Assembly: GCA_966112615.1 (NCBI GenBank)
Contig: CBHWDO010000001.1
Coordinates: 310,001-374,000, forward strand
Direction of reading: 5' to 3'
Source: Flavitalea sp966112615
GTDB lineage: Bacteria; Bacteroidota; Bacteroidia; Chitinophagales; Chitinophagaceae
Length of the DNA stretch: 64,000 nucleotides
The notes under the pieces are model-generated. The model saw nothing but the letters and a program-made list of their open reading frames with translations, did no database searches and was not told the origin of the DNA. Both the position numbers and the translations under genes were made by a program. This document shows, one piece after another, positions 9,401 through 17,577 of this stretch. Positions within the stretch are counted from its first letter, which is position 1, and each line of letters begins with the position of its first letter.

Positions 9401-9593
9401 GCAACACCACTGCTTTTACTGCAGTTTCAGCGTTTGCGCCGGTGTACTTTGTAGTTACGTTTACTTCGGGCGGAGCGATATCGGGAAACTGGGTTACCGG
9501 CAATTGTGTAAAACCAAGTAATCCCAGCAATACGATCAATAGAGATATAACGATCGACAGGACAGGCCTGTGAATGAATTGAGCTGTCATCAA
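6438..9593 (-). CDS. RND (HAE-1/AcrB type) inner-membrane efflux pump
   Basis: The 1051-aa protein is a proton-driven exporter of the AcrB class. It has TM1 (RPVLSIVISLLIVLLG), the porter opening PDIAPPEVNVTTKYTGA, a central TM2-6 block, a second porter half and TM8-12 with GLLGKNAILIVE, which supplies the TM10 lysine. In TM4 the usual Asp-Asp pair reads Asp-Asn (GIVVDNAIVV, about residues 409-410). The start could be either of two consecutive ATGs (9593 or 9590). It lies between the adaptor gene (27 bp upstream) and the outer-membrane factor (2 bp downstream). The substrate is unknown; hydrophobic and amphiphilic compounds are typical of the class. Confidence 0.95.
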   Translation of the reverse strand: MMTAQFIHRPVLSIVISLLIVLLGLLGFTQLPVTQFPDIAPPEVNVTTKYTGANAETAVKAVVLPLERAINGVPGMQYMSSVSGNDGTSVIQVIFKAGSDPDVAAVNVQNRVSSILDELPEEVIKSGVIVEKVQNSMLLYVNMLSNDPSMDEKFLYNYTDINLMAELKRIEGVGFADIMGSREYSMRIWLNPVKMTTYNISTDDVVKSLKEQNVEAAPGKIGESSGRQAQSLQYVLKYTGKYNTKEQYEEVVIKSTFDGQIIRLKDIAEVDFGSQEYDVLSKENGKPSAAIMLKQRPGSNAREVIANIKARMEELKKDFPPGLDYTISYDVSEFLDASIHEVVKTLIEAFILVSLVVFIFLQDWRSTIIPAIAVPVSLIGTFFFMNLMDFSLNMITLFALVLAIGIVVDNAIVVIEAVHAKMEESKIGPKKATERAMREISGAIIAITLVMSAVFLPVSFMPGSAGIFYKQFSLTIAVSIVLSGVVALTLTPALCAIMLKRPHHGPKKKTILNRFFAGFNNWYDGLSDKYRRLVGAIVSRRVLTFVVLIAFCFGTGLFGKILPTGFIPNEDQGTIYASITTPAGATLERTEKVVDEIQKTAQSIEGVSSVSTLAGFNVLSDGTGASFGMNLISLKNWGARSKSDKEIIEELKEKTAYIKDAKIEFFTPPPVPGFGNASGFELRLLDRTGKGDLKKLEEVATKFSGELNKQPAISNAFTTFDASFPQFMVHIDNVKAAQKGVVVADILSTLQTFLGSEYATNFIRFNQLYRVMVQALPEYRAKPEDIMNLFVKNKDGEMVPMNAFLRIEKIYGPEVVTRYNMYPAAMVNGEPAKGFSSGQAIQSIKDEAAKSLPQGYSYDWAGSSRDQALAGNEAVFIFLICLLFVYLLLAAQYESFLLPLPVILSLPTGIFGAFLMLWMMGLENNIYAQVAMIMLIGLLGKNAILIVEFASMKHREGMSPFEAAIEGAESRLRPILMTSFAFIAGLIPLLFASGAGAIGNKTIGSAAAGGMLFGTIFGVIIIPGLYFIFATIEEKFHKKGVREEKPYTETI

Positions 9594-9620
9594 ATATTAT
9601 TTAAGAAATAAAGAATTGCA

Positions 9621-10736
9621 CTAGTTGGTCAGTGCATCGCGCATGGTGATCAGTTGAGCATTGATCTGCTCACCTTCTTTCACCTGTTGAATTCCTTCAT
9701 AGATCACACGATCACCGGTATCCAATCCCGATTCAATCACATAGAGATGATTCAATCGAAGGGATGGAGTGATGTTGCGCATCTGGACTTTATTGCTTTT
9801 ATCTATAGTGAAGACATACACCTTGTCCTGGATCTCGAAAGTGGCTTTCTGAGGAATGATCATCGCATCATCAAGATCCTCTTTCAGAAGGATCTTACCA
9901 CTGGATCCGTGTTTTAGAACATGGTTTGGATTCTTGAACCTCGCACGGAATGCAATATTACCTGTTCCTTTATCAATCTCGTTCTCTGCAGTTTCAACCT
10001 TGCCTTTCTGACTGAAGATATCATTGTTTGCCATCAGCAATTCCACTTCATTATTCTTCATATCACTGCTCTTCATCATCTCCAGGAATTCTTTTTCTGA
10101 TACGTTGAAGTAAGCAAAGATTTCGTTGTTGTTGGATATGGTGGTCAGCAGGTCGCCCTCGGAAACCAGGCTTCCTGTTTTATAAGGGATACGGTTTATC
10201 ACGCCTGTAAATGGAGCTCTTACTTCGGTGTAGGAGAGATTAAGTTTTGCAATAGAAACCTGGGACCGGGCTTCCTCCAAACGAGCTTCAGCAGCTTCTT
10301 TGCGGGCCTGGGCCATTTCCAGTTCAGACTTGGAAACAATATTTTTTTCGGAAAGCGTTCGGGTGTTTTTTAATTCAACTTCCGCTACTTTAAGGTCGGC
10401 AACCGCGCTTTTGTATGCAGCATTTGCTTTTAAAAGATTTTCCCTGAATCCACGGGAGCTTAGAGTGAAAAGGATCTGACCTTCCTTCACTGGTTTTCCT
10501 TCATCTACGTGGATCTTTTCAATAAATCCCTGCACATGAGTGCGGATTTCAACATTTTGAAGTGATTGAAGGTCGGCAATATACTCCCTTGAAAAAGTAG
10601 TATCCACCACAACTGGCTGCACTACTTTATAGGTTTGATAATCCCTTTTCTGTTGTTTGGTTTCTGCGGAACAGGATACCAGGGTTGAGCTTAATACAAA
10701 TAATGAGAGGCATGACAATGTAAATAGGTTGTTCAT
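9621..10736 (-). CDS. RND efflux periplasmic adaptor (AcrA/HlyD family)
   Basis: The 371-aa adaptor bridges pump and outer-membrane channel. It starts with a lipoprotein-like signal (STLVSC, Cys22). A barrel-sandwich lipoyl half follows with IEKIHVDEGKPVKEGQ, then a helical hairpin of Ala/Glu/Lys-rich repeats (about residues 95-155). The second lipoyl half has YTEVRAPFTGVINRI, and beta-barrel and membrane-proximal domains finish the protein. It is the second gene of the leftward operon, after the 119-aa exported protein and 27 bp before the pump gene. No regulator of the TetR or AraC type is adjacent. Confidence 0.93.
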   Translation of the reverse strand: MNNLFTLSCLSLFVLSSTLVSCSAETKQQKRDYQTYKVVQPVVVDTTFSREYIADLQSLQNVEIRTHVQGFIEKIHVDEGKPVKEGQILFTLSSRGFRENLLKANAAYKSAVADLKVAEVELKNTRTLSEKNIVSKSELEMAQARKEAAEARLEEARSQVSIAKLNLSYTEVRAPFTGVINRIPYKTGSLVSEGDLLTTISNNNEIFAYFNVSEKEFLEMMKSSDMKNNEVELLMANNDIFSQKGKVETAENEIDKGTGNIAFRARFKNPNHVLKHGSSGKILLKEDLDDAMIIPQKATFEIQDKVYVFTIDKSNKVQMRNITPSLRLNHLYVIESGLDTGDRVIYEGIQQVKEGEQINAQLITMRDALTN

Positions 10737-10790
10737 GATGCGATTGCATTGAAGTGATGAAATTCAGTATTGTAAAGGCGGGGAAGAGGA

Positions 10791-11150
10791 TCAGGCCCGC
10801 GGAGGAGGAATGTTTATCTTTTCAAATACCGATGGTAAATGATGAAGATAGTACTCCGAAAAAGCAAGGTCTGTTGCGGGAGCAACAATATGTGCAATCA
10901 GATCAAATGAAGTATTGGCAAGGTATTCAGACTCCACCACACTGGTTTCTACAGCTTCATGGTGATTTTGGTCCTCTTTTTGCTCAATAGTGTGCGAAGT
11001 ATGACGTGCGTCTGCAAAGATGGCCACCTGGTCGAAACTGTTCTCTATATCAACGCACACGATGTCCACTATCGAATCTTTGAACATAGATCCGACTATC
11101 GAGTAATTAAGTTGAATAAGGATGATCAGAACCGTCCACAATTTTTTCAT
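10791..11150 (-). CDS. Small exported protein of unknown function, first gene of the RND operon
   Basis: The 119-aa product begins MKKLWTVLIILIQLNYSIVG, a plausible signal peptide. The mature part is acidic and His-containing (DQNHHEAVE near the middle) and ends in a characteristic IPPPRA tail. I do not recognise a domain. It is 54 bp upstream of the adaptor gene in the same orientation and has an exact TAnnTTTG -7 box 7 bp before its ATG, so it is probably the leader gene of the efflux operon. A periplasmic accessory or sensing role is only a guess from position. Confidence 0.65.
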   Translation of the reverse strand: MKKLWTVLIILIQLNYSIVGSMFKDSIVDIVCVDIENSFDQVAIFADARHTSHTIEQKEDQNHHEAVETSVVESEYLANTSFDLIAHIVAPATDLAFSEYYLHHLPSVFEKINIPPPRA

Positions 11151-11157
11151 GGCCCTG

Positions 11158-11165
11158 CAAAGTTA
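11158..11165 (-). promoter_or_regulatory. Bacteroidota -7 box of the RND efflux operon
   Basis: The reverse strand reads TAACTTTG, an exact TAnnTTTG. TTAG, one base from the -33 TTTG, lies 20 bp upstream (11186-11189). The ATG at 11150 begins 7 bp downstream of the box, so the message would have almost no leader. Confidence 0.55.
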
Positions 11166-11246
11166 ACCAGCAACAGTTAGAATGCCTAAGGGGAATGCAT
11201 TAAATGTCATTTAACCTATTATTAATTTTGCAATTTGTTAAGATAA

Positions 11247-11340
11247 TAATGGAAAATTTAAAATGAAAAATGCCTTTAGCCAGGATTTCCGACTAAAGGC
11301 ATTTTTCATTTTACATTTTTCATTACCCGGCGTTCAGCCC
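11247..11340 (-). repeat. Composite dispersed element, copy A: GGGCTGAACG motif plus 20-bp hairpin
   Basis: On the reverse strand it begins GGGCTGAACGCCGGGTAAT, continues with AATGAAAAATG words, and contains a perfect 20-bp stem. The arms are 11260-11279 and 11293-11312, reading AAAATGAAAAATGCCTTTAG in one orientation. It ends ATTTTAAATTTTCCATTA. The whole matches the element at 15603-15690 almost base for base, apart from an 8-bp gap and the loop. The hairpin lies between the fabG stop and the efflux operon, and both flanks are T- or A-rich, so it could terminate transcription in either direction. CTCCTCAACTCC words follow at 11343-11378. Confidence 0.8.
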
Positions 11341-11377
11341 ATTCTCATCTCCTCAACTCCTCATCTCCTCATCTCCT

Positions 11378-12133
11378 CTAAATATTCAGCCCCCCACAAG
11401 CCGAAATCACCTGCCCCGTAATATATGAGCTCATATCGCTTGCCAGGAATAATGTAGTATCAGCAATCTCTTCACCCTTACCAAATCTTCCCAGAGGAAT
11501 TTTATCCAGGAAAGCCTTGGCTGCATCCCCTTCTTTTAAATAATGGGTCATATCGGTTTCGATGAAACCTGGAGCGATCGCATTGCAACGGATATTGCGG
11601 CTTCCCAGTTCATGAGCCATGGATTTCGTAAATCCAATGATTCCAGCCTTACTGGCTGCATAGGAACTCTGACCTGCATTTCCCCGCATTCCAATGATCG
11701 AACTCATATTGATGATCGATCCCTTTCTAGCCTTCATCATCGGGCGGATCACCTGCTTGGTCATATTGAAAACACTCTTCAGGTTGATATTCATTACATC
11801 ATCCCACTGCTCAGCTGTCATGCGCAACAGAAGGTTATCCTTTGAGATCCCTGCATTATTCACGCAAACATCCACAGTTCCGAATTCTTTCATCACATCA
11901 TTCACGAAAGATTCGCAGGCAGCATAATCGCCCGCATTACTTTGATATGCTTTGGCTTTTACACCCAACGCAACCAGTCTTTCTTCAAGTGATTTAGCCT
12001 TTTCAGCACTGCTGTCGCTAACGTAAGTGAAAGCAACCTGTGCACCATGTTCAGCCAATTTAATTGCAATGGCTTCACCAATTCCGCGTGCAGCGCCGGT
12101 TACAATGGCAACTTTATTTTCAAGTAAATTCAT
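11378..12133 (-). CDS. fabG: 3-oxoacyl-[acyl-carrier-protein] reductase
   Basis: FabG reduces 3-oxoacyl-ACP with NADPH in fatty-acid elongation. The 251-aa short-chain dehydrogenase has the TGAARGIG dinucleotide motif at residues 12-19, NNAG near residue 90, and the catalytic Ser, then Tyr and Lys in the SSYAASKAG stretch. The tail GQVISACGGLNI is close to the usual FabG ending. It starts 9 bp after the GH3-family gene stop and is the third gene of the leftward lptB-GH3-fabG set. Short-chain dehydrogenases are numerous, so a different oxoacyl substrate is possible, but the length and motifs are those of FabG. Confidence 0.9.
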   Translation of the reverse strand: MNLLENKVAIVTGAARGIGEAIAIKLAEHGAQVAFTYVSDSSAEKAKSLEERLVALGVKAKAYQSNAGDYAACESFVNDVMKEFGTVDVCVNNAGISKDNLLLRMTAEQWDDVMNINLKSVFNMTKQVIRPMMKARKGSIINMSSIIGMRGNAGQSSYAASKAGIIGFTKSMAHELGSRNIRCNAIAPGFIETDMTHYLKEGDAAKAFLDKIPLGRFGKGEEIADTTLFLASDMSSYITGQVISACGGLNI

Positions 12134-12142
12134 AAGCAGATT

Positions 12143-13654
12143 TTAGGGCCGCAATATAGTCAGTATTTCTTCAATGTAAGTTCGCTCATTGCTGAGCCTC
12201 GGCACTTTATGCTGTCCTCCAAGTTTTCCCTTTCTTCTCAGCCATTCATTGAATATCCCTGCATCCAAAGAATGTACAACGGGTTTTCTCAAAGCAATAT
12301 CCTTGTATCGCTTGGCCTCATAATCACTGTTAATGGATTGAAGGGCTTTATCCAGTTCATCTGTAAAAGTCTCCATACACTCGGGCTTCTTCTCAAACTC
12401 GATCAGCCATTCATGCGCACCATTACTTCCTTCTGAAAAATAAACAGGGGCAGCAGTATAATCATTCACGATCGAACCCGTCTTTGCCGATGCTATACTA
12501 ATTGCCTTATCGGAATTTTCCACCATCACTTCTTCTCCAAAAGCATTGATATAATGCTTCATCCTGCCGCTCACTTTTACCCTGAAAGGCTCTCTGGACG
12601 TGAATTGTATCGTATCACCCAAAAGATATCTCCATAACCCGCCATTGGTACTGATAACCAGCCCATAATTCCTGCCGATCTCTACATCCCTTAATCCAAT
12701 GGTCTGGGGATCTGCTTTTCCATACTCTTCCATCGGCATGAATTCCATAAAGATCCCATGATCCAGGAACAACAACATGCCATCATCATCGGGATGCTCC
12801 GTAGCAGCGAAGAAACCTTCACTGGCATTGTACATCTCGAAATAATTGATGTCTTTACCAATCAGTTTTTTGAACTGCTCACGGTATGGAGTAAATGAAA
12901 CACCTCCATGCATATATAATTCCAGCGAAGGCCACACTTCTGCCATGCAGCTCTTGCCGGTCATTTCAAGAATTCTTCTGAATAAAACCAGCGTCCAGGT
13001 TGGCACGCCAGAAATAGATGTGACGTTTTCCTTAATGGTACTCTCTGCCAGCTTTTCAATCTTTGCCTCCCATTCATCCATCAGGGCAATATTCAGTTCC
13101 GGGGTTCGGATCCATTGTCCATAAAACGGAGTATTCTGCAACAAAACAGCACTGAGGTCCCCAAACTGTACCCCTTCATTGATTTGAGAGATGGTATGAC
13201 TTCCTCCAATCACCAAACCTTTTCCTGTAAGCAGGTCTGATTCAGGATTGAAATCATAGTAGAAGGTCAGCACATCTTTAGCAGCCTTGTAATGACAGTC
13301 CTGCAAGCTTTCATCCGTTACCGGGATGAATTTGCTTTTATCGCTGGTAGTACCGCTGCTCTTTGCAAACCATGATACAGGCGTATTCCAGAGGACATTC
13401 TGCTCACCTTCCATGATCCGCATGATGTACGGTTTCAGGTCATCATACTCATGGATGGGAACTGTCTCTTTGAATTTTCTGATATTGAATAATTGGGAAA
13501 AATTATACTGTCTCCCGAACTCCGTGTACTGAGCGGAAGTCACCAGGTCTTGCAGCACTTCACGCTGCGAATCATAAGGATTTGCCTTGTAAGCCTCAAT
13601 CCTCCATTTTCGCATGCGTGCCAGTTGTGATATGGCAGGCGATAATAGTTTCAC
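12143..13654 (-). CDS. GH3 auxin-responsive promoter family protein (acyl-adenylating ligase-like)
   Basis: The 503-aa protein belongs to the GH3 family, whose plant members adenylate carboxylic acids and join them to amino acids. Visible family landmarks are WFAKSSGTTSDKSKFIPV (the ATP-binding Ser/Thr loop) near residue 92, MYNASEGFFA near residue 278, GLWRYLLGDTIQFT near residue 335, and the C-terminal GGQHKVPRLSNE. The bacterial function is not established. The start is a GTG at 13654; no in-frame ATG is close by. It sits 40 bp after lptB and 9 bp before fabG in the same direction, which hints at an envelope or acyl-chain role. Confidence 0.87.
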   Translation of the reverse strand: MKLLSPAISQLARMRKWRIEAYKANPYDSQREVLQDLVTSAQYTEFGRQYNFSQLFNIRKFKETVPIHEYDDLKPYIMRIMEGEQNVLWNTPVSWFAKSSGTTSDKSKFIPVTDESLQDCHYKAAKDVLTFYYDFNPESDLLTGKGLVIGGSHTISQINEGVQFGDLSAVLLQNTPFYGQWIRTPELNIALMDEWEAKIEKLAESTIKENVTSISGVPTWTLVLFRRILEMTGKSCMAEVWPSLELYMHGGVSFTPYREQFKKLIGKDINYFEMYNASEGFFAATEHPDDDGMLLFLDHGIFMEFMPMEEYGKADPQTIGLRDVEIGRNYGLVISTNGGLWRYLLGDTIQFTSREPFRVKVSGRMKHYINAFGEEVMVENSDKAISIASAKTGSIVNDYTAAPVYFSEGSNGAHEWLIEFEKKPECMETFTDELDKALQSINSDYEAKRYKDIALRKPVVHSLDAGIFNEWLRRKGKLGGQHKVPRLSNERTYIEEILTILRP

Positions 13655-13694
13655 GGATGGAAAAATAAATATTTAATGGATATAAAGTCCTGAC

Positions 13695-14507
13695 TCAGAT
13701 CTGTCCCGGATCATTTTCTTCACGAGGGTATTCCTCTGGCCTTAAACCTCGGAGCGCTTCTTCATGCAGGTAATCCTTGCGTTTCAATTCAAAATTCCTG
13801 CCAAGGTACAGTCGCCTTACCTGTTCATCCTCAGCGAGTTCTTCTGCTGTTCCGTGCTTGAAGATCTTACCATCAATAAGCAAATAAGCGCGATCACAAA
13901 TGGATAGGGTTTCATTCACGTTGTGGTCCGTGATGAGGATCCCGATATTTCGATATTTTAATCTTGCAACTACCGACTGGATATCTTCCACTGCGATCGG
14001 GTCAACACCCGCAAAGGGTTCATCCAGCAGAATAAATTTCGGATCCACAGCCAATGCACGTGCGATCTCGGTTCTTCTTCTTTCCCCTCCACTAAGAGAA
14101 TCACCATTATTTTTCCTGACATGATGCAGGCGGAATTCATCGAGCAGGCTTTCGAGTTTTGCTTTCTGTTCCGACTTTGAAAGCTTTGTCATTTCGAGGA
14201 TGGAAAGAATATTATCTTCCACACTAAGCTTTCTGAATACTGAAGCTTCCTGGGGAAGGTATCCAATTCCCATCTGCGCCCTTCGATACATGGGGAGTTG
14301 AGTGATATCCTGATCGTCGAGGTAAACATGCCCTTCATCGGGTTTGATCAAACCAACCACCTGGTAGAAAGTAGTAGTCTTACCGGCTCCGTTCGGACCC
14401 AGCAAACCCACGATCTCTCCCTGTTTCACATGAATGGAAACATGATTCACCACCGTTCTGTTACGGTAGATCTTTACAAGGTCTTTGGTAGTGATTTCGC
14501 TCGACAA
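13695..14507 (-). CDS. lptB: LPS export ABC transporter ATP-binding protein
   Basis: LptB is the cytoplasmic ATPase that powers lipopolysaccharide extraction with LptFG. Walker A is GPNGAGKTT (near residue 38), the Q-loop is YLPQEASVFRKLSVEDN, the signature is LSGGERRR and Walker B is ILLDEPFAGVDP. The 270-aa protein is about 30 residues longer than the enterobacterial one because of a charged C-terminal tail. The start appears to be TTG at 14507, as no ATG or GTG is available before the nucleotide-binding core; an exact TAnnTTTG box lies 16 bp upstream. It heads the leftward operon and is divergent from metF. Confidence 0.93.
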   Translation of the reverse strand: MSSEITTKDLVKIYRNRTVVNHVSIHVKQGEIVGLLGPNGAGKTTTFYQVVGLIKPDEGHVYLDDQDITQLPMYRRAQMGIGYLPQEASVFRKLSVEDNILSILEMTKLSKSEQKAKLESLLDEFRLHHVRKNNGDSLSGGERRRTEIARALAVDPKFILLDEPFAGVDPIAVEDIQSVVARLKYRNIGILITDHNVNETLSICDRAYLLIDGKIFKHGTAEELAEDEQVRRLYLGRNFELKRKDYLHEEALRGLRPEEYPREENDPGQI

Positions 14508-14523
14508 GTTCTTCGGTTTGCGG

Positions 14524-14531
14524 CAAAAATA
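14524..14531 (-). promoter_or_regulatory. Probable -7 box of lptB-GH3-fabG
   Basis: The reverse strand reads TATTTTTG, an exact TAnnTTTG, 16 bp before the TTG start of lptB. No clear TTTG -33 element is visible at the expected distance, so support is partial. Confidence 0.4.
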
Positions 14532-14624
14532 ACCGAATCAGGTCATAACTCAGGATGAGATCTTTAAATTAACACCTGATTGATAATCAAATTTCATGAG
14601 TTATTTTCGCAGCCAACTCGAAGC

Positions 14625-15578
14625 ATGAAAGTAATTGATCATATCAACCAGGCTAAAGATACCCTGATCTCTTTTGAAATTCTTCCGCCTCTGAAAGGCA
14701 AGACCATCAACTCGATCTATGAACATCTTGATCCCCTGATGGAATTCAAACCTTCCTTTATCAATATCACCTACCACCGCAGTGAACATGTTTTCAAGAA
14801 GAAAGCGGATGGAACTTTTGATAAGGTTGAAGTCAGAAAGAGGCCGGGAACGGTTGGGATCTGTGCCGCGATCATGAACTACTATCATGTGGATGCTGTG
14901 CCACACCTGATCTGTGGAGGTTTCAATAAAAGGGAAACGGAGGATGCACTGATCGACCTGAATTTTATTGGTGTTGAAAATGTACTGGTTTTAAGAGGTG
15001 ATGCAGCCAAGAATGAAACATTCTTTGAGCCTGAAGCGGATGGACACCGTTATGCATTGGACCTGCTCAAACAGGTGGTGAATCTTAACAATGGAATTTA
15101 TCTGGAAGAAGATATCCGCGATGGATACAGAACTAAATTCTCAATAGGCGTTGCAGGTTATCCTGAGAAACATTTTGAAGCTCCGAACCTGGATACAGAT
15201 CTTGCATACCTCAAAGCAAAGGTTGAAGCTGGAGCTGATTATATTGTTACGCAAATGTTCTTCGACAATAACAAGTTTTTTGAATTTGTAAGGAAATGTC
15301 GTGAGGCTGAGATCAATGTTCCCATTATTCCGGGATTGAAACCAATCACCAACAAGAAACAGTTACAGGTTATTCCACGGACATTCCATGTGGATATTCC
15401 AAATGACCTGATCAATGCGATCAATGCGTGCAAAACTGATGCAGATGTTGAACAGGTAGGAACAGAATGGCTGATCCAACAATCAAAAGAATTAAAAGCC
15501 GCAGGCGCACCGGTGCTGCATTATTACACTTTGGGTAAGCCAAAAGTGATCTGGAATGCGGTGAAGGAGATAAGATAA
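14625..15578 (+). CDS. metF: Methylenetetrahydrofolate reductase
   Basis: MetF reduces 5,10-methylene- to 5-methyl-tetrahydrofolate using FAD, supplying methyl groups for methionine. The 317-aa TIM-barrel protein has the family opening FEILPPLKG near residue 17, VENVLVLRGD near residue 122, and GADYIVTQMFFDN near residue 203. I chose the ATG at 14625; a longer frame open from a TTG at 14580 would add a non-conserved extension. It is divergent from lptB. A composite repeat starts 4 bp after the stop, so transcription probably ends there. Confidence 0.95.
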   Translation: MKVIDHINQAKDTLISFEILPPLKGKTINSIYEHLDPLMEFKPSFINITYHRSEHVFKKKADGTFDKVEVRKRPGTVGICAAIMNYYHVDAVPHLICGGFNKRETEDALIDLNFIGVENVLVLRGDAAKNETFFEPEADGHRYALDLLKQVVNLNNGIYLEEDIRDGYRTKFSIGVAGYPEKHFEAPNLDTDLAYLKAKVEAGADYIVTQMFFDNNKFFEFVRKCREAEINVPIIPGLKPITNKKQLQVIPRTFHVDIPNDLINAINACKTDADVEQVGTEWLIQQSKELKAAGAPVLHYYTLGKPKVIWNAVKEIR

Positions 15579-15581
15579 CCC

Positions 15582-15690
15582 CGGGCTGAACGCCCGCAGG
15601 GCGGGCTGAACGCAGGGTAATTATAAATGAAAAATGCTTTTAGTGCGGGAACTTCGACTAAAAGCATTTTTCATTTTAAATTTTACATTA
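15582..15690 (+). repeat. Composite dispersed element, copy B, acting as a possible bidirectional terminator
   Basis: Two GGGCTGAACG copies (15583-15592 and 15603-15612) flank the small hairpin GCCCGCAGGGC. A perfect 19-bp stem follows, with arms at 15625-15643 and 15658-15676 reading AAATGAAAAATGCTTTTAG. From 15603 on it is the same element as 11247-11340 in the opposite orientation. It lies between the convergent metF and parvulin genes, with A-rich and T-rich flanks. Confidence 0.8.
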
Positions 15691-17577
15691 CTATAGTCCC
15701 TTCCTTGAACCCTGCTCTATCTTCACCGGGTATTTCTTCTTCAGCTTATTGATCCATTTTTCTTCCAGCAATGCCTGGTAATCATTGATCACCAATCCCT
15801 GAGCTTCCTCATAGGTTCGGGGGCTGCGATCATTGTAAACGTTCACAGCATAAGCAACACTATACATATTTTCCATTTGCACAACCGGTGTTGTTTCTCC
15901 GTTTTTCAATTCCGCAGGACTACCCGGTAATTGAGAGAATTCATATCGCGCAGAATCGACTGTAAGTTGCGTTTCATATTTATCCCTGATCTCTTCCCAC
16001 TTCTCCGGAACCTTTACAATTGCTTCTTTGATCGTTTCAATTAATTCCTTATTGGCAGATGTAAAGACCAGCACATCTGCACTTTTATTCCACCAATACC
16101 TGTCCTTATTTAATTCAAAATACTTTCTCGCTCCCGCAGTATCCGCTGCAGATACACTCCATACATACTTTTCCATCATATAGAATAGCATGCTTCCTTC
16201 CTTGAATTCAAGGATCTGTTTTTTAAATACCGGGTCAAATTTTTCAATATTCTGTTGGTAATAATCAAGAATTACATTTTGCCTGAAACCTTCATAAAAA
16301 TCTTCTGCAGGCTGATCACCAAAATTTCCTGCCTGTCCCAATTCTTTCAGGTATTTGCGGTATTCCGACACAGTTATATTCTTTCCATTCATGGAGATCA
16401 ATACCGTGGAAGGCTTCAATCCCATATCTGCAACACTGGAAGGATTTGCCAGGATAGATTTTGTAAACTGTGCCAATGATGATTTATCAACCGGTTGCTC
16501 CTTAACTTTTAATATGGAAGAAATTCTTTCGATCAATTGCTTTGTTGCCAGCATCTCTCTATCCCCGGATTGAACCTGGTCGATCAATTCCGCTCTTGCC
16601 AATGAATCTAACGTTGAAGTATAAGCGATCTTTTTATCAAGTTTTAAAATATGAAAACCATACCCGGTTTCAAATGGAACGCTGATCTCCTCTTCTTTTA
16701 ATCCAAAAGCTATTTCTTCAAAAACAGGATCATACACCCCAGTTCCAAAAGCCGGTAACTCACCCCCATGGTTAAACGAAAACTGGTCTTCACTGAATTG
16801 ATTTGCCAGCTCTGAAAAACTACTTCCATCTTTCAATAATGTATACAATGAATCAGCCTTCCTCTTAACATTATTTCTCTCGGATTCATTTGCATCCGGA
16901 GGGATGGTTAACAGGATCTGTCTTACCTTAACTTTCCCCCTTGAAGGCCTTTCAGCTCCATTCTTTAATATGATCCATTTGCCACTGCTAAGAAATGGTG
17001 TTGAAAATTCTCCAGGTTTTAGATCATATAATTTTGTTTCGATATCGTATGGCAATACCATTGCTGTGATATAACCGGCAGTTCCCTTATTGATGGAAAC
17101 ATATGGATCATTTGAATAAGCTGTTGCCACTTCTTCAAATGGCTTTCCCACCTTTAATTCTTTATACGCCTGTTTTGCCTTCTCTTCCTGGTTTGAAGGA
17201 AGTATGATCTGCTGCAGCAGGATCTCTTTTGCAGCCCGCTTCCACTCCAGCTCTGCTATTCTTTCATACCCTGATTGTGAACGAAGGTATTCACCCAATA
17301 CCTGGTCACGATAACCTGCCACTTCTTCCTTTATGGATTGAAGTGTATCTACCTTTTCATCATAAGCCGCCTGGATCTTCAGCCTGTATTTAATATACAG
17401 GTCAAGGTATGCCTTGTATGTAGAATCGTTTCGTACACCTCCCTGGTCATTCTTATTATACGCTTCTAAAAATTCACTCTTTGAAACAGATTTGTTTCCA
17501 AAAGTAAAAAGCGTCTGAGCATGACCGTTAGTAAAGAAGAACAGGACAATAAGAAATGAAATTCCTTTTCTCATCAT
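15691..17577 (-). CDS. Parvulin-type peptidylprolyl isomerase, periplasmic foldase
   Basis: The 628-aa protein begins with a signal peptide ending near HAQT. It has a SurA-like N-terminal helical part, then two PpiC repeats. The first, about residues 120-215, contains AYSNDPYVSINKGTAGYI. The second, about residues 218-320, contains GYGFHILKLDKKI and ANQFSEDQFSFNHGGELPAF. The last 300 residues look like a helical chaperone domain. It overlaps the upstream thioredoxin-like gene by 4 bp, so the two are translationally coupled and probably work together on exported proteins. It is distinct from the second foldase at 34929-36284. The assignment to the rotamase superfamily is secure; the client proteins are unknown. 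Confidence 0.88.
   Translation of the reverse strand: MMRKGISFLIVLFFFTNGHAQTLFTFGNKSVSKSEFLEAYNKNDQGGVRNDSTYKAYLDLYIKYRLKIQAAYDEKVDTLQSIKEEVAGYRDQVLGEYLRSQSGYERIAELEWKRAAKEILLQQIILPSNQEEKAKQAYKELKVGKPFEEVATAYSNDPYVSINKGTAGYITAMVLPYDIETKLYDLKPGEFSTPFLSSGKWIILKNGAERPSRGKVKVRQILLTIPPDANESERNNVKRKADSLYTLLKDGSSFSELANQFSEDQFSFNHGGELPAFGTGVYDPVFEEIAFGLKEEEISVPFETGYGFHILKLDKKIAYTSTLDSLARAELIDQVQSGDREMLATKQLIERISSILKVKEQPVDKSSLAQFTKSILANPSSVADMGLKPSTVLISMNGKNITVSEYRKYLKELGQAGNFGDQPAEDFYEGFRQNVILDYYQQNIEKFDPVFKKQILEFKEGSMLFYMMEKYVWSVSAADTAGARKYFELNKDRYWWNKSADVLVFTSANKELIETIKEAIVKVPEKWEEIRDKYETQLTVDSARYEFSQLPGSPAELKNGETTPVVQMENMYSVAYAVNVYNDRSPRTYEEAQGLVINDYQALLEEKWINKLKKKYPVKIEQGSRKGL

Noticed and set aside
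10754..10990. 78-codon forward frame opposite the 119-aa exported protein
   Set aside because: The reverse-strand frame has a signal peptide, a promoter box and operon position; the forward one has none.
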